Of a stretch of 64,000 nt of DNA, positions 60,547 through 64,000 are shown piece by piece. Positions within the stretch are counted from its first letter, which is position 1; the number at the start of each line of letters is the position of its first letter. Under the pieces are notes generated by a model. The model searched no databases, was not told the DNA's origin, and saw only the letters and a program-made list of their open reading frames with translations. This DNA comes from an uncultured Ruminiclostridium sp. (lineage in GTDB: Bacteria; Bacillota; Clostridia; Oscillospirales; Ruminococcaceae), in assembly GCA_947623915.1 (NCBI GenBank), contig CANQIB010000003.1, positions 147,922-211,921 of the forward strand. Direction: 5' to 3'. Position numbers and translations under genes: made by a program.

Positions 60547-61392
60547 ATGGCTATATTTACCAACCGCGCTACCGTCACCTACGGCGGCAACCAGATATCC
60601 TCCAACACCGCGCAGGGCGAGATAATAGATCCTCTTTCCGTAAGAAAGTACGCGATAAACGACAGCTACAGCGCCGACGGACTTATCACATATGTTGCAG
60701 TCATCGCCAACAGCTCCGATACCGCGATGTCCGCCGTCAGCTTCACGGATGATCTGGGCGCTTACGCCTTTGGCGGCGGCACGGTATATCCGCTCAACTA
60801 CTCCGAAAACTCGATAAGATATTTTTCGGACGGCACTTTGCAGACTCCTCCCGCAGTTACCTCCGCCAACGGGCTTAGCGTAACGGGATTGACCGTTCCC
60901 GCAAACGGTGAGGTAATGCTCATCTATCAGGCGCAGGCAAACTCCTACGCTCCCCTCGGCACTCAAGGCGAGATAACAAATACCGCGTATGCGACCTCGG
61001 CAAGCGGCACGCAGACCGAGAGCGCCTCGGCAACGGTATCGGCGGACGCTTCCCCTCAGCTTTCGGTAAACAAGAGCATTTCCCCCGTTCCCGTGACCGA
61101 CGGCGGAACGGTGACTTACACCTTTGTAATACAGAACACGGGCGCTACCGCAGCGGACGACGTTGTGCTTTCCGACCTGTTCGACCCCCTGCTTTCCGAT
61201 ATAACCGTGACCTACAACGGCACGCCTTGGACCGGCACGGATAACTACACCTACAACGAGACGAGCGGTCAGTTCGATACCCGGAGCGGTTCGATAACCG
61301 TACCCGCCGCCGAGGTGACCCAAAACACCGCTACCGGCGAATGGAGCGTTACCCCCTCCACCGTTACCCTTACGGTAAGCGGAACAGTCTGA
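60547..61392 (+). CDS. DUF11 repeat protein
   Basis: A 281-residue protein with two related beta-sandwich domains: an N-terminal one (MAIFTNRATVTYGGNQISSN..) and a classic DUF11 domain near residue 175 (LSVNKSISPVPVTDGGTVTY, then FVIQNTGATAADDVVLSDLF). It has no signal peptide, membrane helix or sorting motif, although DUF11 domains usually belong to surface proteins, so its location is unclear. An imperfect GC-rich hairpin (60497-60526) lies just upstream, and AAAGG precedes the ATG at 11 nt. Confidence 0.85.
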   Translation: MAIFTNRATVTYGGNQISSNTAQGEIIDPLSVRKYAINDSYSADGLITYVAVIANSSDTAMSAVSFTDDLGAYAFGGGTVYPLNYSENSIRYFSDGTLQTPPAVTSANGLSVTGLTVPANGEVMLIYQAQANSYAPLGTQGEITNTAYATSASGTQTESASATVSADASPQLSVNKSISPVPVTDGGTVTYTFVIQNTGATAADDVVLSDLFDPLLSDITVTYNGTPWTGTDNYTYNETSGQFDTRSGSITVPAAEVTQNTATGEWSVTPSTVTLTVSGTV

Positions 61393-61450
61393 CCATCCGA
61401 CGCTTGTTTCCTCCGTAATGCTTTATTGTTTCCTCCTTTAATAAAATTTC

Positions 61451-61479
61451 AGCGGCTGCGCTTAAAGGCGCAGCCGCTT
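61451..61479. terminator. Bidirectional terminator between convergent genes
   Basis: 10-bp stem AGCGGCTGCG/CGCAGCCGCT with an 8-nt loop and T-rich sequence on both sides, between the DUF11 gene and the small membrane-protein gene. Confidence 0.8.
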
Positions 61480-61492
61480 GTTTTACTGTCTG

Positions 61493-61666
61493 TCACATCT
61501 GCATTGATTCTATTACAGAACCAACGGCTTTTATAGCCTTACCCGCGGCTTTTTTTACAACATGAGCCTTAGTGCTGCTCATCGCCTTTGCCGCCGCAAA
61601 GGTAAGCCCTCCCGCCATAACTGCCATTACGGCGCATTTTACATTCGTTCCTGTGTTTTTGCTCAT
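61493..61666 (-). CDS. Small membrane-anchored protein of unknown function
   Basis: 57 residues, MSKNTGTNVKCAVMAVMAGG.., with one hydrophobic stretch (about 11-28) and a basic C-terminal half (KAHVVKKAAGKAIKAVGSVI). Short proteins of this pattern recur in Oscillospiraceae, without assigned role. AAAGGAG lies 11 nt before ATG 61666, and the terminator follows the stop. Confidence 0.65.
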   Translation of the reverse strand: MSKNTGTNVKCAVMAVMAGGLTFAAAKAMSSTKAHVVKKAAGKAIKAVGSVIESMQM

Positions 61667-61955
61667 CGCTCTAATCGCTCCTTTCGCGATACTTTCGCTT
61701 TATTAGATTTTGCAGCCTTTGCCGTTATATGCAAGGAAATAAATACAATAAAAATGACGGATAAAATTTTTTAAATTTCAAATATGGGATAATTTTCCTT
61801 TTAAAACCGTCCTATGCCCGCAAAAGTTCTCGCGCGTTGATTTTCCTAACAAACCGAGGTGTTTAATCTGCATAAAACAAATCGGAGAAAAACCCGAAAC
61901 TGTTATATATTTTTACCAAAATGCAGGATTTAAACAAAAAACTTGCAAAAAAGTG
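61667..61955. other. Spacer with no recognised gene
   Basis: AT-rich region between the small membrane-protein gene and the amt promoter. No open frame with a ribosome site and no strong hairpin was seen. Confidence 0.5.
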
Positions 61956-61984
61956 TTGACAAAGTGCCGCCGAGCAATTATAAT
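61956..61984 (+). promoter_or_regulatory. Consensus promoter of the amt gene
   Basis: TTGACA (61956-61961), 17-nt spacer, TATAAT (61979-61984). Confidence 0.85.
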
Positions 61985-61997
61985 ATAAACGTAAAGC

Positions 61998-62034
61998 AAC
62001 GGAGCTTAGCCGAAAGGCAACGCTCCGTTTTTTT
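61998..62034 (+). terminator. Attenuator-type terminator in the amt leader
   Basis: 8-bp stem AACGGAGC/GCTCCGTT (61998-62005, 62022-62029) enclosing GCC-GAAA-GGC, with a run of seven T residues. It starts only about 8 nt after the expected transcription start and 80 nt before the gene, so the gene is expressed only if polymerase reads through. Confidence 0.7.
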
Positions 62035-62114
62035 ACTGTCAAAGAAAGATGTACAAAGAGGTACACGGCTTTGCGGTAAATAATAAACCGACCTTTTGAA
62101 AGGGGACTTGTTTT

Positions 62115-63881
62115 ATGGATATGTCAGTTTTGACAACAATGTCGGAAGCGGCACAGCCTACGGTGCAGGACGTTGTAAACAACACGATGTTCGGCACGAC
62201 AGGCGTGTGGTTCCTGATAGGAGCGGCGCTGGTATTCTTTATGCAGTGCGGCTTTGCGATGGTGGAATCCGGCTTTACAAGAGCAAAGAATGCCGGCAAC
62301 ATCATAATGAAAAACCTGATGGATTTTTGTATCGGTACGGTGGTATTTACCGTGCTGGGATTCGGACTTATGTGCGGCCAGGACGCGCTGGGCGGATTTA
62401 TCGGCTTGCCTACCATGGGCATATTCACCGATTTTGCAAATTTCCCGTGGCATAACTTCGTATTTAACCTCGTGTTCTGCGCAACGGCCGCAACGATAGT
62501 TTCCGGCGCGATGGCGGAAAGAACGAAATTCATTTCCTACTGCATCTATTCAGGAGTTATCAGCCTTGTAATCTACCCGATAGAAGCGCACTGGATCTGG
62601 GGCGGCGGCTGGCTCGCACAGCTCGGATTTATAGATTTCGCCGGTTCTACCGCAATACATATGGTAGGCGGCGTGGTAGCGCTTATCGGCGCGGCTATGG
62701 TAGGACCCCGTCTGGGCAAATTCACCAAGGACGGCAAGCCCAAGGCTATACTCGGTCACTCCATGACGCTCGGCGCTCTGGGTGTGTTCATACTCTGGTT
62801 CGGTTGGTACGGATTCAACGGTGCGGCAGCCGCTAACCAGGATTTCCTCGGTCAGATATTCCTTACCACAACTATCGCGCCCGCGGTAGCAACGGTAACT
62901 ACCATGATATTCACATGGCTGAAAAACGGCAAGCCAGATGTTTCGATGTGCCTTAACGCGTCGCTCGCGGGTCTGGTAGCGATAACCGCTCCCTGTGCCG
63001 ACGTTGACGCGCTCGGCTCGGCGATAATCGGTATAGTTGCCGGTCTGCTGGTAGTATTCGGCGTATGGCTGCTGGATTACAAGCTGAAGATAGATGATCC
63101 GGTCGGCGCGGTAGCGGTGCATTTCTTCAACGGTATGTGGGGTACTATCGCGGTAGGTCTGTTCGCTACCGGAAAAGGTCAGGACGGCGTGATAGGCCTG
63201 TTCTACGGCGGCGGTTTCAAGCAGCTCGGCATACAGCTCCTCGGCATGATAACCGTTCTTGCATGGGCAGGAATAACGATGTTCCTTGTATTCCTTGCAA
63301 TTAAAAAGACCATCGGCCTTAGAGTTTCCCGCCATGAGGAGATCAAGGGTCTTGACTCTACCGAACACGGTCTGCCGACGGCTTACGCGGACTTCGTTCC
63401 CGCAGGCGATACCATCTACAGCGGCGGAGACGCTATAGTAGCGGCAGTTCCCGCGGCGCCGGTCGAGAAGTCGGTCGTAGTGGAGCATGTCGGCAAGAAA
63501 GAAAGCGAATTCTCCGCTTCCGACGTAAAGATAACCAAGGTGGACATCATCGCAAATCAGGAGAAATTCGAGATACTCAAGCACAAGCTGTCCGAGATAG
63601 GCATTACCGGCATGACGGTAACGCACGTTATGGGCTGCGGAATGCAGAAAGGCTCTACCGAATTTTACCGTGGCGTTCCCGTGGACGCAAGGCTGCTGCC
63701 TAAGATGAAGGTGGAAGTCGTGGTCTGCAAGGTGCCTGTTGAAAAGGTGGTAGAGGCCGCTAAGGAAGCGCTGTATACCGGCAATATCGGCGACGGAAAG
63801 ATATTCATCCATGACGTGGAGAATGTTGTCAAGATCCGCACCGGCGAAGAGGCTTACGACGCTTTACAGGACAACGAATAA
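62115..63881 (+). CDS. amt: Ammonium transporter fused to a C-terminal PII domain
   Basis: A 588-residue fusion. Residues 1-430 are an Amt/MEP channel with 11 predicted helices; IEAHWIWGGGWLA and VAVHFFNGMWGTIAVGLF hold the twin pore histidines, and AERTKF and GGFIGLP are typical. After a Pro/Val-rich linker, residues 475-588 form a PII (GlnB-like) domain: ITKVDIIANQEKFEILKHKL, GMTVTHVMGCGMQKG, FYRGVPVDARLLPKMKVEVV and GDGKIFIHDVENVVKIRTGE. The T-loop keeps the Tyr of LYRG-type loops but lacks the uridylylated EY. The PII part probably gates the channel directly. AAAGGGG lies 9 nt before the ATG. Confidence 0.95.
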   Translation: MDMSVLTTMSEAAQPTVQDVVNNTMFGTTGVWFLIGAALVFFMQCGFAMVESGFTRAKNAGNIIMKNLMDFCIGTVVFTVLGFGLMCGQDALGGFIGLPTMGIFTDFANFPWHNFVFNLVFCATAATIVSGAMAERTKFISYCIYSGVISLVIYPIEAHWIWGGGWLAQLGFIDFAGSTAIHMVGGVVALIGAAMVGPRLGKFTKDGKPKAILGHSMTLGALGVFILWFGWYGFNGAAAANQDFLGQIFLTTTIAPAVATVTTMIFTWLKNGKPDVSMCLNASLAGLVAITAPCADVDALGSAIIGIVAGLLVVFGVWLLDYKLKIDDPVGAVAVHFFNGMWGTIAVGLFATGKGQDGVIGLFYGGGFKQLGIQLLGMITVLAWAGITMFLVFLAIKKTIGLRVSRHEEIKGLDSTEHGLPTAYADFVPAGDTIYSGGDAIVAAVPAAPVEKSVVVEHVGKKESEFSASDVKITKVDIIANQEKFEILKHKLSEIGITGMTVTHVMGCGMQKGSTEFYRGVPVDARLLPKMKVEVVVCKVPVEKVVEAAKEALYTGNIGDGKIFIHDVENVVKIRTGEEAYDALQDNE

Positions 63882-63894
63882 AACAAAATACAGC

Positions 63895-63925
63895 GACAGC
63901 CGCGCTTAATGTAAGCGCGGCTGTC
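63895..63925 (+). terminator. Intrinsic terminator of the amt gene
   Basis: Perfect 13-bp stem GACAGCCGCGCTT/AAGCGCGGCTGTC with AATGT loop, followed by a short T-rich stretch. Confidence 0.8.
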
Positions 63926-63938
63926 AGTTTGTAGAAAA

Positions 63939-63965
63939 ACCCCTGATTTGCAGCAAATCAGGGGT
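63939..63965. terminator. Second hairpin behind the amt gene
   Basis: Perfect 12-bp stem ACCCCTGATTTG/CAAATCAGGGGT with a three-base loop, followed by AAAATTTTT. It is probably a bidirectional terminator shared with a gene beyond the window. Confidence 0.65.
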
Positions 63966-64000
63966 AAAATTTTTAAAAGTAAGCGATTTTTCTGATAGGA

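Overview
The window looks like chromosome from a gut Clostridia bacterium of the Ruminococcus / Oscillospiraceae type. The evidence is Firmicutes-style sigma-A promoters (TTGACA, 17-nt spacer, TATAAT), strong AGGAGG ribosome sites, a CotF-type spore-coat gene pair, a Spy0128/FctA-type surface protein, and the gene families present. The species cannot be named from sequence alone. By eye, positions 21.2-35.4 kb are poorer in GC and use codons differently from the rest, so they look acquired.

Layout. 0-4.3 kb: rpoC (partial) and rpoB on the minus strand, with their own promoter. 4.5-6.8 kb: an uncharacterised two-module DUF6270-like protein. 6.9-13.3 kb: a zinc operon (Fur-family regulator with its operator, znuA, znuC, znuB) running into a large cytoplasmic GH2 glycosidase. 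13.5-18.5 kb: a minus-strand operon from a consensus promoter (two M42 peptidases, a GNAT acetyltransferase, an aluminium-resistance-type PLP enzyme, yicC). 18.6-20.9 kb: pgsA, a small membrane protein and cysK with a palindromic operator candidate.

21.2-23.4 kb: an ABC-class (COG3044) ATPase behind a leader with a 17-codon peptide and terminators. 23.4-35.4 kb: a scrambled, decaying prophage. It keeps HNH, terS, portal, DUF2513, a prohead-protease fragment, a tail-assembly chaperone, terL and a gp10-like gene split by an IS110 element. Four toxin-like genes interrupt it, each overlapping a small putative immunity gene. Three share an N-terminal adapter and the fourth is the tail of the portal protein. 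A 160-nt structured RNA with its own promoter and terminator occurs twice, and the two copies differ by compensatory changes.

35.5-39.6 kb: a ribbon-helix-helix-like gene with clpB, then spore-coat genes. 39.5-43.3 kb: a nickel-pincer cofactor operon (two small membrane proteins, larB, larC, larE) behind a leader with an intrinsic terminator. 43.3-59.2 kb: a DUF3842 gene and a 5067-residue surface protein with about 25 isopeptide-type repeats. 59.5-64 kb: tRNA-Arg(CCU), interspersed hairpin repeats, an orphan RelB antitoxin with a toxin stub, a DUF11 protein, a small membrane protein, and an ammonium transporter fused to a PII domain behind an attenuator-like leader.

The most unusual parts are the toxin/immunity cassettes inside the prophage with their duplicated RNA, the leader of the ABC-class ATPase, the leader of the lar operon, and the giant repeat protein.
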